DNA of 64,000 nucleotides from Paraburkholderia bonniea. Its GTDB lineage: Bacteria; Pseudomonadota; Gammaproteobacteria; Burkholderiales; Burkholderiaceae. Position 1 is the first letter of the stretch. Each line of letters begins with the position of its first letter. Below are positions 52,218-61,789 of the stretch, piece after piece. The translations under genes and the position numbers were made by a program. The stretch covers positions 124,001 to 188,000 of the forward strand of contig NZ_QPEQ01000002.1 of assembly GCF_009455625.1 (NCBI RefSeq). The letters are read 5' to 3'. The notes under the pieces were generated by a model. The model saw only the letters and a program-made list of their open reading frames with translations, had not been told where the DNA came from and searched no databases.

Positions 52218-52676
52218 ATGCCGACTTCCGCAAAAAAGGTGGCCAAGAAGGCTGCCGCCGCACCCGCCAAAAAAGTAGCCGCGAAGAAAGTACCAGCGAA
52301 AAAAGTCGCCGCGAAAAAAGTTGCTGTAAAGAAAGTCGCCGTGAAGGCAGCCGGTACGCTTGCGCCGATCAAGGAAACGTTCACCAAGGCTTCACTGGCG
52401 GCTCACGTCGCTGAGCGTGCCGAGGTTGAACTGAAGGCAGTCAAGTCTGTGCTGGCCGCACTTGAAGAAACCATTCTGGGTTCGGTACACAAGAAGGGCG
52501 CAGGTGAATTCACGCTCTCCGGTTTGCTGAAGATCATCGTGCAAACCGTGCCAGCCAAGAAAAAGCGTTTTGGCAAAGACCCGTTCTCGGGTGAAGAGCG
52601 CTGGTTCCCGGCCAAACCAGCTAGCGTGCGCATCAAGGCACGTCCGCTGAAGAAGCTGAAAGACGCGGCAATTTAA
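52218..52676 (+). CDS. Histone-like HU-family protein with Lys/Ala-rich H1-like N-terminal tail
   Basis: 152 residues. Residues 1-45 are a lysine/alanine repeat (units such as AAKKVPAKKV, AAKKVAVKKV) like eukaryotic H1 tails and chlamydial HctB. Residues about 50-150 are an HU/IHF-type domain (TKASLAAHVAERAEVELKAV, GEFTLSGLLKIIVQTVPAKK), with a basic end RIKARPLKKLKDA. It should bind DNA non-specifically and help compact or regulate the nucleoid. This fused architecture is known in beta-proteobacteria. GGAG lies before the ATG and a strong terminator follows, so it is a single-gene unit. Confidence 0.88.
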   Translation: MPTSAKKVAKKAAAAPAKKVAAKKVPAKKVAAKKVAVKKVAVKAAGTLAPIKETFTKASLAAHVAERAEVELKAVKSVLAALEETILGSVHKKGAGEFTLSGLLKIIVQTVPAKKKRFGKDPFSGEERWFPAKPASVRIKARPLKKLKDAAI

Positions 52677-52726
52677 TTCCGCTTGGGCCATCTGAGGTCT
52701 GCCTCGCAGTTTGCCTGGTATGCCTG

Positions 52727-52766
52727 AAAAACCTCCTGTGTCTGAATAGGCGCAGGAGGTTTTTTT
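52727..52766 (+). terminator. Rho-independent terminator of the histone-like gene
   Basis: AAAAACCTCCTG (52727-52738) pairs with CAGGAGGTTTTT (from 52753), then more T. The loop is 14 bases. The A-run also makes it able to act on the other strand. Confidence 0.88.
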
Positions 52767-52829
52767 ATGAATTTAATTACATTTTCATTAACTATTAATA
52801 ATGATGTAATACGCATGGAATTGGTAAAT

Positions 52830-52850
52830 TTTGCTTGAGTCAAGTGCAAA
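52830..52850. promoter_or_regulatory. Imperfect palindrome upstream of napE
   Basis: TTTGCTTGAGTCAAGTGCAAA is an inverted repeat with one extra base on the right arm, about 90 bases before napE. The core TTGA-G-TCAA has FNR-like halves but not the standard 4-base spacer, so the binding protein is uncertain. Confidence 0.35.
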
Positions 52851-52937
52851 GTTTTTCTTGACGAATGTAATTCAAAGCATTCAGAATATTTCGTAATTAT
52901 TAAAAAATTCGTCCCCGCATTCTCGTGGAGTTTCCGT

Positions 52938-53087
52938 ATGGCCAATGATGTGCGCAAAGCGGAAGAGCTACGCAGTTTTCTGTTCCTCACCGCCGTAATG
53001 GTGCCGGTTTTGACCGTGCTGGTCATTGCTGGCTATGGCTTTGCCGTGTGGTTCTACCAGATTTTGATAGGCGGTCCGCCTGGCTGA
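52938..53087 (+). CDS. napE: NapE-type small membrane protein of nitrate reductase
   Basis: 49 residues: MANDVRKAEELRSFLFLTAV, then a single hydrophobic helix (VMVPVLTVLVIAGYGFAVWF) and a short tail ending GGPPG. This fits NapE: a basic/acidic N-terminus, one membrane span, and the FLFLTAVMVPVL pattern. The ribosome site is GTGGAG, seven bases before the ATG. It precedes napD by 62 bases. The role of NapE is not well established; it is membrane-bound and co-expressed with Nap. It is short enough to be missed by routine gene finding. Confidence 0.85.
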   Translation: MANDVRKAEELRSFLFLTAVMVPVLTVLVIAGYGFAVWFYQILIGGPPG

Positions 53088-53149
53088 TTACGCATAAATA
53101 AAACCTCCTGCTTCGATCAATAAAACGGGTATTTACCCGAGGGACTTCC

Positions 53150-53506
53150 ATGTCTGAAGCATTAATTCGTCCCATTACTGTTAAGCCACGCCAGTCATAT
53201 AAAGAAGAAGCGCATGGCGAATTACATATCGCGGGCATTGTGGTGCATGCGCAGCAAACGCGGCTTGATGCCATACGCCAGGCGATTGGCTTGCTGCCGG
53301 GTGCCGAAGTTCACGCCGTGAGTGAGCTGGGCAAGCTGGTGGTCACGCTTGAAGGGCGTAGCGCATTTGATGTCACACAGCAGATTGGGGCGATCCATGT
53401 GTTGCCGGGCGTGTATTCGGCCGCGCTGGTTTATCAGCACCATGAAGATCTCGAATCGTTGAACAAGGAGCTAGCCGATGACGCTCACCCGTCGCGCGTT
53501 TATTAA
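53150..53506 (+). CDS. napD: NapD, chaperone for nitrate reductase NapA
   Basis: 118 residues. The ferredoxin-like fold of NapD is seen in [40 protein letters not shown] and [19 protein letters not shown]. NapD binds the twin-arginine signal of NapA in the cytoplasm and delays export until the molybdenum cofactor is in place. The N-terminal 25 residues are an extra basic/acidic segment beyond the usual NapD. It overlaps napA by 29 bases. Confidence 0.92.
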   Translation: MSEALIRPITVKPRQSYKEEAHGELHIAGIVVHAQQTRLDAIRQAIGLLPGAEVHAVSELGKLVVTLEGRSAFDVTQQIGAIHVLPGVYSAALVYQHHEDLESLNKELADDAHPSRVY

Positions 53507-55961
53507 GCAGACTGCGGCCGCCACGGCCGCTTCCGCCGCTGGGATTAGCTTGCCGGGTGCGTCGGCGCTAGCCGGGCCGGGCGACATCACCTGGTCGAAA
53601 GCCCCTTGCCGGTTTTGCGGCACAGGCTGCGGTGTCAGTGTCGGCGTGAAAGACGGCAGGGTGGTGGCAACCCAGGGCGATCCGCAGGCAGAGGTGAATC
53701 GCGGCTTGAACTGTGTCAAAGGCTACTTTCTGTCGAAAGTGATGTATGGCCAGGACCGCTTGACCACGCCGCTGATGCGCATGACCAACGGCAAGTACGA
53801 CAAGAACGGTGAGTTTGCCCCGGTGTCATGGGACCGCGCCTTCGACGAAATGGCAAGCCAGTTCAAGCGCGTATTAAAGGCCAAAGGCCCGACCGCTGTG
53901 GGCATGTTTGGCTCAGGGCAATGGACGGTGTGGGAAGGCTATGCCGCCGTCAAGCTGATGAAGGCGGGTTTTCGCAGCAACAATATCGACCCGAATGCGC
54001 GGCATTGCATGGCTTCCGCGGTGACGGGCTTCATGCGCACGTTTGGCATGGACGAGCCGATGGGCTGCTATGACGATATCGAACAAGCCGATGCGTTCGT
54101 GCTGTGGGGCTCCAACATGGCGGAGATGCACCCGGTGCTGTGGACGCGCGTGACCGCACGCCGTTTGAGCGCTCCTAAAACCAGAGTGGTGGTGCTCTCG
54201 ACCTTCGAACATCGCAGCTTTGATCTAGCCGACCAGACGCTGGTGTTTACGCCCCAGTCTGATCTGGCGATCCTTAACTACATCGCTAACTACATCATCA
54301 AGAGCGGCCGGGTTAACCGCGATTTCGTCAACCAGCACACGGTGTTCAAGGAAGGCAACACGGATATCGGTTATGGCTTGCGGCCAGATAACCCATTGCA
54401 GAAAGCCGCGAAAAACGCAGATGACCCGAACGGCTCGAAGCCCATGACGTATGACGCATTCGTCAAGTTCGTCTCGAAGTACGACGCGGCGTATGTGAGC
54501 AAACTGTCCGGCATTCCAAAAGTCAAACTCGACCAGCTCGCTGAGCTTTACGCCGACCCGAAGGTCAAGGTGATGTCGTTCTGGACCATGGGCTTTAACC
54601 AGCACACGCGTGGCACCTGGGCCAACAACATGGTCTACAACCTGCATCTGCTGACAGGCAAGATCGCCACGCCTGGCAATAGCCCGTTTTCGCTCACCGG
54701 GCAGCCGTCCGCCTGTGGCACCGCGCGCGAGGTTGGCACGTTCTCGCACCGCCTGCCCGCCGACATGGTCGTGACCAACCCGAAGCACCGAGCCGAAGCG
54801 GAGCGCATCTGGAAGCTGCCAGCAGGCACGATCCCCGACAAGCCGGGCTACCACGCCGTGCTGCAAAACCGCATGCTGCGCGACGGCAAGCTGAATGCGT
54901 ACTGGGTGCAGGTCAACAACAACATACAGGCTGGCGCGAACATCAATGAAGAGGGCTTGCCTGGCTACCGTAATCCCGACAACTTTATTGTGGTATCCGA
55001 TGTATATCCCACGGTCACTGCCGTAGCGGCCGATCTGATCCTGCCCAGCACGATGTGGGTGGAGAAAGAAGGGGCGTATGGCAATGCTGAGCGGCGTACG
55101 CAGTTCTGGCATCAACTGGTGAAGGCACCAGGCGAAGCCCGTTCTGACCTGTGGCAATTGATGGAGTTTTCGAAGCGTTTCAAGGTTGAGGAAGTGTGGC
55201 CCGCCGAGTTATTAGCTAAAAAGCCCGAATACAAAGGCAAGACGCTGTACGACGTGCTGTATCGCAACGGTCAGGTTGACAAGTTTCCGCTGAAGGACGT
55301 GGATGCCCGCTATAGCAACGATGAAGCTAAAGCGTTTGGCTACTACGTGCAGAAAGGGCTGTTCGAAGAGTACGCCACCTTTGGCCGGGGTCATGGCCAC
55401 GATCTGGCACCGTTCGATGCCTATCACAAGGCGCGCGGCTTACGCTGGCCGGTCGTGAATGGCAAGGAAACCCGCTGGCGCTACCGCGAAGGCTCGGACC
55501 CCTACGTCAAGGCGGGTACAGGCTGGCAGTTCTATGGCAATGCCGATGGCCGTGCAGTGATTTACGCGCTGCCGTATGAGCCGCCAGCAGAGTCACCCGA
55601 CAAGGAATTTCCATTCTGGCTCTCAACCGGCCGGGTGCTTGAGCACTGGCATTCAGGCTCCATGACCCGCCGCGTGCCCGAGTTGTACCGGGCCTTTCCT
55701 AACGCGGTGTGCTTCATGCATCCCGACGATGCGAAAGCGCTGGGGCTGCGCCGTGGCGTTGAGGTCAAGGTGGTGTCACGGCGTGGCTATATCCGTACCC
55801 GGGTTGAAACCCGTGGACGCGACAAGCCGCCGCGTGGGCTCGTGTTCGTGCCGTGGTTCGATTCGAGCCAGTTAATCAACAAGGTGACACTGGATGCGAC
55901 AGACCCGATCTCGTTGCAGACCGACTTCAAAAAGTGCGCCGTCAAAATCGTCAAAGTTTAG
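53478..55961 (+). CDS. napA: Periplasmic nitrate reductase, catalytic subunit
   Basis: 827 residues, standard length. Twin-arginine signal RRAFIK near residue 5 with cleavage near residue 32 (SALA). The [4Fe-4S] ligands are C44, C47, C51 and C79 ([13 protein letters not shown]). The molybdenum ligand is Cys177 ([13 protein letters not shown]). Bis-MGD binding regions follow ([51 protein letters not shown]). It reduces nitrate to nitrite in the periplasm. Translation starts at AAGGAG inside the end of napD. Confidence 0.96.
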   Translation: MTLTRRAFIKQTAAATAASAAGISLPGASALAGPGDITWSKAPCRFCGTGCGVSVGVKDGRVVATQGDPQAEVNRGLNCVKGYFLSKVMYGQDRLTTPLMRMTNGKYDKNGEFAPVSWDRAFDEMASQFKRVLKAKGPTAVGMFGSGQWTVWEGYAAVKLMKAGFRSNNIDPNARHCMASAVTGFMRTFGMDEPMGCYDDIEQADAFVLWGSNMAEMHPVLWTRVTARRLSAPKTRVVVLSTFEHRSFDLADQTLVFTPQSDLAILNYIANYIIKSGRVNRDFVNQHTVFKEGNTDIGYGLRPDNPLQKAAKNADDPNGSKPMTYDAFVKFVSKYDAAYVSKLSGIPKVKLDQLAELYADPKVKVMSFWTMGFNQHTRGTWANNMVYNLHLLTGKIATPGNSPFSLTGQPSACGTAREVGTFSHRLPADMVVTNPKHRAEAERIWKLPAGTIPDKPGYHAVLQNRMLRDGKLNAYWVQVNNNIQAGANINEEGLPGYRNPDNFIVVSDVYPTVTAVAADLILPSTMWVEKEGAYGNAERRTQFWHQLVKAPGEARSDLWQLMEFSKRFKVEEVWPAELLAKKPEYKGKTLYDVLYRNGQVDKFPLKDVDARYSNDEAKAFGYYVQKGLFEEYATFGRGHGHDLAPFDAYHKARGLRWPVVNGKETRWRYREGSDPYVKAGTGWQFYGNADGRAVIYALPYEPPAESPDKEFPFWLSTGRVLEHWHSGSMTRRVPELYRAFPNAVCFMHPDDAKALGLRRGVEVKVVSRRGYIRTRVETRGRDKPPRGLVFVPWFDSSQLINKVTLDATDPISLQTDFKKCAVKIVKV

Positions 55962-55970
55962 GGGTACGTC

Positions 55971-56453
55971 ATGCGGGTCTGGATTGTCCTCGTTGCTATT
56001 GCGTTGCTGCTACCTACTGTGCAGGCACAGCCGGTCATTCCGCCTGTGCCATTCCACGACACCTTGCGTGGCACGACGCCACTTAATGAGGAGGCGAAGC
56101 CACCGTTGATCGCTCCGACCGAAAACCGCGACGTGATTCGCGGCCGGGCGTATGCGCAACAGCCGCCAACGATTCCACACAAGATCGACGGCTATCAGCT
56201 GGATCGCAATGCGAACCGCTGTCTGGCGTGTCACGCCCGCAGCCGCGCAGCGGAAAGCGGCGCAGTGCCACTGGCGATCTCGCATTACACCGACCGCGAG
56301 GGCCAGACGCTAGGGCATCTCGCACCACGGCGTTATTTCTGCACCCAGTGTCACGTGCCACAGGCCGATATCAAGCCGCTGGTGGGCAATACCTTCACTG
56401 ATGTCGCTGATATCCGTCTGCCGGCCAGTGCTCAGTCACAGAAGAAAAAATAG
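55971..56453 (+). CDS. napB: Diheme cytochrome c subunit of periplasmic nitrate reductase
   Basis: 160 residues. The Sec signal peptide is about residues 1-20 ([20 protein letters not shown]). Two heme-binding motifs, CLACH (84-88) and CTQCH (124-128), with distal His residues in IPHKIDGY and AISHYTD. It passes electrons from NapC to NapA. It ends in a Lys run. Heme attachment needs the Ccm system encoded downstream. Confidence 0.94.
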   Translation: MRVWIVLVAIALLLPTVQAQPVIPPVPFHDTLRGTTPLNEEAKPPLIAPTENRDVIRGRAYAQQPPTIPHKIDGYQLDRNANRCLACHARSRAAESGAVPLAISHYTDREGQTLGHLAPRRYFCTQCHVPQADIKPLVGNTFTDVADIRLPASAQSQKKK

Positions 56454-56472
56454 CTCTAGGGGTGAGGTGGAC

Positions 56473-57102
56473 ATGCGTGATTTGATCAAGCGCTATTGGC
56501 GGACCATCAACCGGCCCAGCGCGTATTTCAGCCTGGCTTTTCTGACGCTAGGAGGCTTTATCGCTGGCGTGGTGTTCTGGGGCGCATTTAATACAGCGAT
56601 GGAGCTGACCAATACCGAAGCGTTTTGTATTAGCTGTCACGAAATGCGCGACAACACCTATGCCGAGTTGAAGAGCACGATTCACTTCAGCAACCGCAGT
56701 GGCGTCCACGCCAAGTGTTCCGACTGCCATGTGCCGCATAACTGGACCGACAAGATCGCACGCAAGATGCAGGCTTCGAAGGAAGTCTGGGCGAAGGTGT
56801 TTGGCGTGGTGAATACCCGCGAGAAATTCGAGGCAAAACGGCTCGAACTGGCCGAGCATGAATGGAGCCGTTTCAAGGCCAATGATTCGCTCGAATGCCG
56901 CAATTGCCACTCGTTTGACTATATGGATTTCACGCGTCAGAGCCCGCGTGCACAAGAAGCACACCAGCGCTATCTCGGTACCGGCGAGAAAACCTGCATT
57001 GATTGCCACAAGGGCATTGCGCACCATCTGCCAGACATGACGCAAGCGCAGGCCGATGCACTCGCGCGGCAAGCCAAAGTGCAACCGAGCCATAAACCAT
57101 GA
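56473..57102 (+). CDS. napC: Tetraheme quinol dehydrogenase NapC (NapC/NirT family)
   Basis: 209 residues from ATG 56473, preceded by GGTGAGG. One membrane anchor ([20 protein letters not shown]) at about residues 17-36 and four CxxCH motifs: CISCH, CSDCH, CRNCH and CIDCH. It oxidises membrane quinol and reduces NapB. napF, napG and napH are absent, so quinol oxidation appears to rely on NapC alone. Confidence 0.95.
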   Translation: MRDLIKRYWRTINRPSAYFSLAFLTLGGFIAGVVFWGAFNTAMELTNTEAFCISCHEMRDNTYAELKSTIHFSNRSGVHAKCSDCHVPHNWTDKIARKMQASKEVWAKVFGVVNTREKFEAKRLELAEHEWSRFKANDSLECRNCHSFDYMDFTRQSPRAQEAHQRYLGTGEKTCIDCHKGIAHHLPDMTQAQADALARQAKVQPSHKP

Positions 57103-57109
57103 GCCATGA

Positions 57110-57745
57110 ATGATGCTGGCGGTTGAGCAACTTGGGTTGGGGCGTGGCGGCCGGATGGTATTGCGTCAGATTGAATTTGTTGTGCAGCCTGGCTGGGCTT
57201 TACAGATTCACGGGCCTAACGGCAGCGGCAAGACCACTTTGCTGCGTCTGCTGGCTGGACTGCTGGCACCGAGCACCGGAGTGATTCGCTGGGATGGCGC
57301 GGATACGCGTGCTGCCCCGGCGCGCTGGCGCAGCACGCTGAGCTATGTCGCGCATGCGAATGGGGTCAGCGATGACCTCACGGTGCAGGAGCATTTGAAT
57401 TTTGCCGCGGCGCTCAGCGGCGTGGCCCTACGGGGGGCTGCGGTGGCGCTGACAGCGGCGCTCGAGGGCGTTGGCCTTGAACGGCAACGTCACATGCGGG
57501 CCGGGCAGCTCTCGCAGGGCCAGCGTCGGCGCGTCGCACTCGCGCGCCTGGTGCTGGAGCGCAAGCCACTTTGGCTGCTTGACGAACCCGCGGCGGCGCT
57601 CGATCACACGGCCTCGGCATGGCTGCACGAGATGCTCGCCACGCATCTGCAGACGGGCGGGATCGTGGTGGCAAGCACGCATCAACCGCTCTCGACACCC
57701 ACCAGCCAGACGCAGTGCTTCACACTTGAGCGGACCGCCCAATGA
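57110..57745 (+). CDS. ccmA: Heme exporter ATPase CcmA
   Basis: 211 residues. Walker A GPNGSGKTTLLRLLAG, signature LSQGQRRRVALARLV, Walker B WLLDEPAAALD and switch His in ASTHQPLS. With CcmB and CcmC it forms the CcmABC complex that releases heme-loaded CcmE by ATP hydrolysis. It starts 7 bases after napC, so nap and ccm genes are one transcription unit. No clear ribosome site was seen, suggesting coupling to napC. Confidence 0.95.
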   Translation: MMLAVEQLGLGRGGRMVLRQIEFVVQPGWALQIHGPNGSGKTTLLRLLAGLLAPSTGVIRWDGADTRAAPARWRSTLSYVAHANGVSDDLTVQEHLNFAAALSGVALRGAAVALTAALEGVGLERQRHMRAGQLSQGQRRRVALARLVLERKPLWLLDEPAAALDHTASAWLHEMLATHLQTGGIVVASTHQPLSTPTSQTQCFTLERTAQ

Positions 57746-58419
57746 GCACCGTGGGCGCGCTCATCGCGCTGGTGGTGCGCCGGGAACTGGCGTTGAGCTG
57801 GCGCAAGCGCAGCGTCACGCTGGGTTGTCTGCTGTTTTTCTGCATCGCCACCAGTCTCTTTCCGCTCGCACTTGGACCTGATCCCCTCTTGCTGCGCACG
57901 ATCGCGCCTGGCGTGCTGTGGATGAGCGCGCTCTTTGCTGCGATGCTCGCCGCAGGTCATTTGTTCATGCAGGATTTTTCGAGTGGGGCGCTTGAGCAGA
58001 TGCTGCTGTCGCCTCATTCGTTGCCGCTGATCGTGTTCGGCAAAATTCTGGCGCACTGGTTGAGCAGTGGTTTCGCGCTGGTCGTACTGACACCGCTGGT
58101 GGCGCTGCAATACGGCCTTGACTGGCATAGCACGGGTCTCCTGATGGCATCGCTGTTGCTGGGCACACCGCTGCTCAGCCTGATTGGTGCGATGGGTGCT
58201 GCGCTGACATTAGGCGTGCGCAGCGGTGGCGCGATGCTTGGGCTGCTGCTCTTGCCGCTGTATGTGCCGGTGCTGATTTTCGGTGCGGCAGCCGCTGATC
58301 CCGTGCGCAACGCGGCCTGGTCGCAAGCCAATTTTTCGCTGCTTGGCGCGGCACTGTGCGCAGCTATCTGGCTGTGTCCGTGGGCTACGGCTGCCGCGCT
58401 CAGAATTGCTATGGAATAG
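57742..58419 (+). CDS. ccmB: Heme exporter membrane protein CcmB
   Basis: 225 residues, about six membrane segments. Typical CcmB features are VRRELALSWRKRSVTLGCLL near the N-terminus and DFSSGALEQMLLSPHSLP, plus a Gly/Leu-rich C-terminus (LLLPLYVPVLIFGAAA). It overlaps ccmA by four bases (ATGA). It is the permease partner of CcmA. Confidence 0.93.
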   Translation: MSTVGALIALVVRRELALSWRKRSVTLGCLLFFCIATSLFPLALGPDPLLLRTIAPGVLWMSALFAAMLAAGHLFMQDFSSGALEQMLLSPHSLPLIVFGKILAHWLSSGFALVVLTPLVALQYGLDWHSTGLLMASLLLGTPLLSLIGAMGAALTLGVRSGGAMLGLLLLPLYVPVLIFGAAAADPVRNAAWSQANFSLLGAALCAAIWLCPWATAAALRIAME

Positions 58420-58424
58420 AAACA

Positions 58425-59168
58425 ATGTCACGTGTGAACTGGTTTTATTACGCCTCACCGCGCACCTTCGAGCCGCTCGCGGCACGGCTTGTGCCGTACT
58501 TCACGCTCGCCGCGCTGCTGCTGATGCTGGCCGGACTGGCGCTAGGTTTGCTGGTCGCCCCGGTCGATGCGCGTCAGGGCGAGGTGTACCGCATCATGTT
58601 TGTGCATGTCCCGGCCGCGTGGATGTCGATGCTGATCTATCTCGTGATGGCGGGCTGGAGTGCGGTCGGCCTGATTTTCAATGCGCGCCTCGCCGCCATG
58701 CTGGCGCGTGCGCTGGCCCCAACCGGCGCGCTGTTCACACTGCTCGCGCTGGTCAGTGGCGCGTTATGGGGCAAACCAACATGGGGGGCATGGTGGGTCT
58801 GGGATGCACGCCTGACCTCCGAGCTGATCCTGCTGTTTCTCTATCTCGGCTTTCTTGCGCTGCATGCGTCGCTCGATGATCCACGGCGTGCAGATCGCGC
58901 CTGTGGTGTGCTGGCGCTGATTGGCGTGGTGAATCTCCCGGTGATCTATTTTTCGGTGCAATGGTGGTACACGCTGCATCAGGGGCCATCACTGTCGTTT
59001 GGTAGCGGGGTGGCCATGAGTGCAGCGATGGCCTGGGGTCTCGTAGTGATGACGCTGGGTTTCTGGTCGTATGCCCTGGCGGTGACGCTCACACGTTTGC
59101 GTACGCTGCTGCATCAGCGCGCTCAGGCCGCGCCATGGGAAGCCTTGCTTGAGGAGCGTGGCGCATGA
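58425..59168 (+). CDS. ccmC: Heme-handling membrane protein CcmC
   Basis: 247 residues from ATG 58425; an in-frame start at 58356 lies inside ccmB and is rejected. Six membrane segments with the heme-binding tryptophan-rich (WWD) motif WGKPTWGAWWVWDARLTSEL, and conserved His in VHVPAAWMSM and the YTLHQGPSL loop. It loads heme onto CcmE at the periplasmic face. It overlaps ccmD by four bases. Confidence 0.95.
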   Translation: MSRVNWFYYASPRTFEPLAARLVPYFTLAALLLMLAGLALGLLVAPVDARQGEVYRIMFVHVPAAWMSMLIYLVMAGWSAVGLIFNARLAAMLARALAPTGALFTLLALVSGALWGKPTWGAWWVWDARLTSELILLFLYLGFLALHASLDDPRRADRACGVLALIGVVNLPVIYFSVQWWYTLHQGPSLSFGSGVAMSAAMAWGLVVMTLGFWSYALAVTLTRLRTLLHQRAQAAPWEALLEERGA

Positions 59169-59329
59169 ATAGCTGGTTTGAAGTGCGCATGATGCTGACG
59201 CAAAGCCCTTATCTGTGCGCCGCGTTGTGCGGCACGTTTGCGTTGCTGGCGCTGGAGGCCTGGTTAGTGTGGTCTGCTCAGCAACGGGTGATGACTGCGA
59301 GTAGACAGGGGCCTGACGATGCGCGCTAG
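59165..59329 (+). CDS. ccmD: CcmD, small membrane protein of heme release
   Basis: 54 residues, MNSWFEVRMMLTQSPYLCAA, one membrane helix (ALCGTFALLALEAWLVWSA) and a short charged tail. Position (ATGA overlap with ccmC, 11-base overlap into ccmE) and form fit CcmD, which helps release holo-CcmE from CcmABC. Too short for most automatic calls, but overlap on both sides supports it. Confidence 0.85.
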   Translation: MNSWFEVRMMLTQSPYLCAALCGTFALLALEAWLVWSAQQRVMTASRQGPDDAR

Positions 59330-59768
59330 GCATCGGCGTCTGGCCTGGATCGCAGGTGGCCTGCTGACGCTTGGGCTGGTTTGTGCGCTGGTGCTTAATG
59401 CCTTTCGCGCCAACGTGACGTTCTTTGTCAGTCCAAGCCAGATTGCTGCGGGTGAGCTAGCGCAGAACCAGCGCTTTCGCCTGGGCGGCATGGTGCAGCG
59501 CGGCTCGCTCAAGCGCAGCGCAGATGGGCTAACGGTGAGCTTCAGCGTGACCGATACCGCGAAAGCGATTGCCGTGACTTATCACGGTGTGCTGCCGGAT
59601 CTGTTCCGCGAAGGCGCTGGGGTGGTGGCGCAAGGCCGCCTGGAGCCAGACGGTAGCTTTCGCGCCGATGAAGTGCTGGCGAAACACGATGAAAAATACA
59701 TGCCTCCTGAGGCGGCGGAAGCCGTGCGGCGAGCGTCATCCCTGAGTGCTGGAGAGCGCCGCCCATGA
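59319..59768 (+). CDS. ccmE: Heme chaperone CcmE
   Basis: 149 residues. An N-terminal membrane anchor (LAWIAGGLLTLGLVCALVLN) and a beta-barrel OB domain (NVTFFVSPSQI, FRLGGMVQRGS). The heme is bound covalently by His123 in the HDEKY motif (123-127). It carries heme from CcmC to the CcmF/H ligation complex. It overlaps ccmD and ccmF. Confidence 0.95.
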   Translation: MRARHRRLAWIAGGLLTLGLVCALVLNAFRANVTFFVSPSQIAAGELAQNQRFRLGGMVQRGSLKRSADGLTVSFSVTDTAKAIAVTYHGVLPDLFREGAGVVAQGRLEPDGSFRADEVLAKHDEKYMPPEAAEAVRRASSLSAGERRP

Positions 59769-61789
59769 TTCCAGAAATAGGCCATTTCGCGCTGATCGTT
59801 GCGTTGATGCTCGCGCTGACCACGGCGGTCGTGCCGCTGCTTGGCGCGCACTACGGCATGGCGGGCTGGATGCGGCTGGCATGGCCCGCCTCGCGCGGTC
59901 AGTTTGGCTTTATCGCGCTGGCCTTCGGCTGCCTTGCCTGGTCGTTCCTGATGAATGATTTTTCGCTGCTGTATGTGGCCAGCAATTCAAGTTCGGCGTT
60001 GCCCGCAATCTATCGCTTCACCGCAGTCTGGGGCGGACACGAAGGCTCGCTGCTGCTGTGGGTGACCTTGCTGGCGCTATGGATGGTGGCCGTCAGTTGC
60101 TTTAGCCGCCAGTTGCCAGCCGCACTCGTGGCTCGGGTGCTGGCGGTGATGAGCTGGATTAGTTCAGGTTTCCTGCTTTTTTTACTCTTCACGTCAAATC
60201 CGTTTACGCGGTTGTTGCCCCCGGCGCTGGAAGGGCGCGATCTGAATCCGCTGCTGCAAGACCCCGGCATGGTGATTCATCCGCCGATGCTGTACATGGG
60301 TTACGTCGGCTTTTCGGTGGCGTTTGCGTTCGCGGTGGCGGCGCTGCTCTCTGGTGAACTGAATGCGGCCTGGGCGCGCTGGTCGCGCCCCTGGACCACT
60401 GCCGCGTGGGTCTTTCTCACGCTCGGCATCATGCTGGGCAGCGGCTGGGCTTACTACGAGCTGGGCTGGGGCGGCTGGTGGTTTTGGGACCCAGTTGAGA
60501 ACGCCTCGTTCATGCCATGGCTTGCGGGCACTGCGTTGATTCATTCGCTGGCGGTCACCGACAAGCGCGGCAGCTTTCGCGCATGGACGGCGTTACTGGC
60601 GCTGGGCACGTTCTCGCTGAGTTTGCTCGGTACTTTTCTGGTGCGCTCGGGCGTGGTGACGTCGGTGCATGCGTTTGCCAGCGACCCGGCGCGTGGTGTG
60701 TTCATCCTTGCGTTTTTAGGGCTGGTGATGGGTGGCGCGTTGCTGCTGTTTGCCTGGCGTGCGCCGCAAATCGGTCTAGGCGCGAGCTTTGAGCCCGTGT
60801 CGAAAGAAGCGCTGCTGCTGTCGAACAACGTGTTGCTGATCGTCGCGCTGGGTGCGGTGCTGCTTGGCACGCTGTATCCGATGCTGCTCGATGCACTGGG
60901 GCTCGACAAGATCTCGGTGGGGCCGCCGTATTTCGACAGCGTGTTCGTGCCACTCATGGCCCCGGCGATCTTTCTGATGGGCATTGCACCGCTGGCGCGC
61001 TGGAAGTCCGCGCGTCTGCCTGAGCTGGCGGTGCGTTTGCGCTGGGCGGCATTCGTCAGTGTGTTGACGGCACTGCTGCTGCCATGGGTGATGGGCGAGT
61101 GGCATGCGCTGGTCAGCCTTGGCTTACTGCTGGCGCTGTGGACCTTCACGACGATTGGCGTCAGCCTGCGCGAACGTTTGCGCCAGGGCGGTGGTTCACT
61201 GTGGGCGCGGCTGCGGCGCATTCCGCGAGCGAGCTATGGGATGTATCTGGCGCATGCGGGCATTGGGATGTTTATCGTCGGCGTGACTTTGGTCAAAGGT
61301 TACGAGAGTGAACGTGATGTGAGCCTGAAACCTGGCGAGAGCGTGGCGCTCGGCCGTTATCAGTTTCGTCTGGATGGGGTGCAGCGTGTCAGCGGGCCGA
61401 ACTACGAAGCGCAACGCGGCAGTATCACGGTGACCCAGGCTGGGCGGACGATTGCCACACTGCATCCAGAGAAGAGGATTTTCCTCGTGCAGAAGATGCC
61501 TATGACCGAAGCTGCGATAGATCACGGTGTGCTGCGAGATCTCTATGTGGCGTTGGGCGAGCCGGTTGGCACCGGTGGCTGGACCGTGCGGATTCATCTC
61601 AAACCGTTTGTGCGCTGGATCTGGGCTGGGTGTTTGCTGATGGCCGCGGGTGGCTTGCTGGCCGCGAGTGACCGGCGCTATCGCGTGTTGCCAGGGCGGC
61701 GCAAGCGGGCCGCTGCGACAGTAGCAGTGGCCGTAGCGGCGGCAGAGCGAAAGCGCCCGCTAACCGGGCCAGATGGTGCGGCGCTATGA
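59765..61789 (+). CDS. ccmF: Cytochrome c heme lyase subunit CcmF
   Basis: 674 residues, about 15 membrane segments. Conserved stretches are YRFTAVWGGHEGSLLLWV and the WWD heme motif WGGWWFWDPVENASFMPWL, with His in TALIHSLAV and YLAHAGIGMF. A large periplasmic loop lies near residues 515-610. The end is a positively charged Ala/Arg/Val-rich tail not typical of the core. It attaches heme to apocytochrome Cys residues together with CcmH and CcmI. Confidence 0.95.
   Translation: MIPEIGHFALIVALMLALTTAVVPLLGAHYGMAGWMRLAWPASRGQFGFIALAFGCLAWSFLMNDFSLLYVASNSSSALPAIYRFTAVWGGHEGSLLLWVTLLALWMVAVSCFSRQLPAALVARVLAVMSWISSGFLLFLLFTSNPFTRLLPPALEGRDLNPLLQDPGMVIHPPMLYMGYVGFSVAFAFAVAALLSGELNAAWARWSRPWTTAAWVFLTLGIMLGSGWAYYELGWGGWWFWDPVENASFMPWLAGTALIHSLAVTDKRGSFRAWTALLALGTFSLSLLGTFLVRSGVVTSVHAFASDPARGVFILAFLGLVMGGALLLFAWRAPQIGLGASFEPVSKEALLLSNNVLLIVALGAVLLGTLYPMLLDALGLDKISVGPPYFDSVFVPLMAPAIFLMGIAPLARWKSARLPELAVRLRWAAFVSVLTALLLPWVMGEWHALVSLGLLLALWTFTTIGVSLRERLRQGGGSLWARLRRIPRASYGMYLAHAGIGMFIVGVTLVKGYESERDVSLKPGESVALGRYQFRLDGVQRVSGPNYEAQRGSITVTQAGRTIATLHPEKRIFLVQKMPMTEAAIDHGVLRDLYVALGEPVGTGGWTVRIHLKPFVRWIWAGCLLMAAGGLLAASDRRYRVLPGRRKRAAATVAVAVAAAERKRPLTGPDGAAL

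Noticed and set aside
52830-52885. FNR box upstream of napE
   Set aside because: TTGA and TCAA halves are present, but with one-base or ten-base spacers instead of four, so only an imperfect palindrome is reported.
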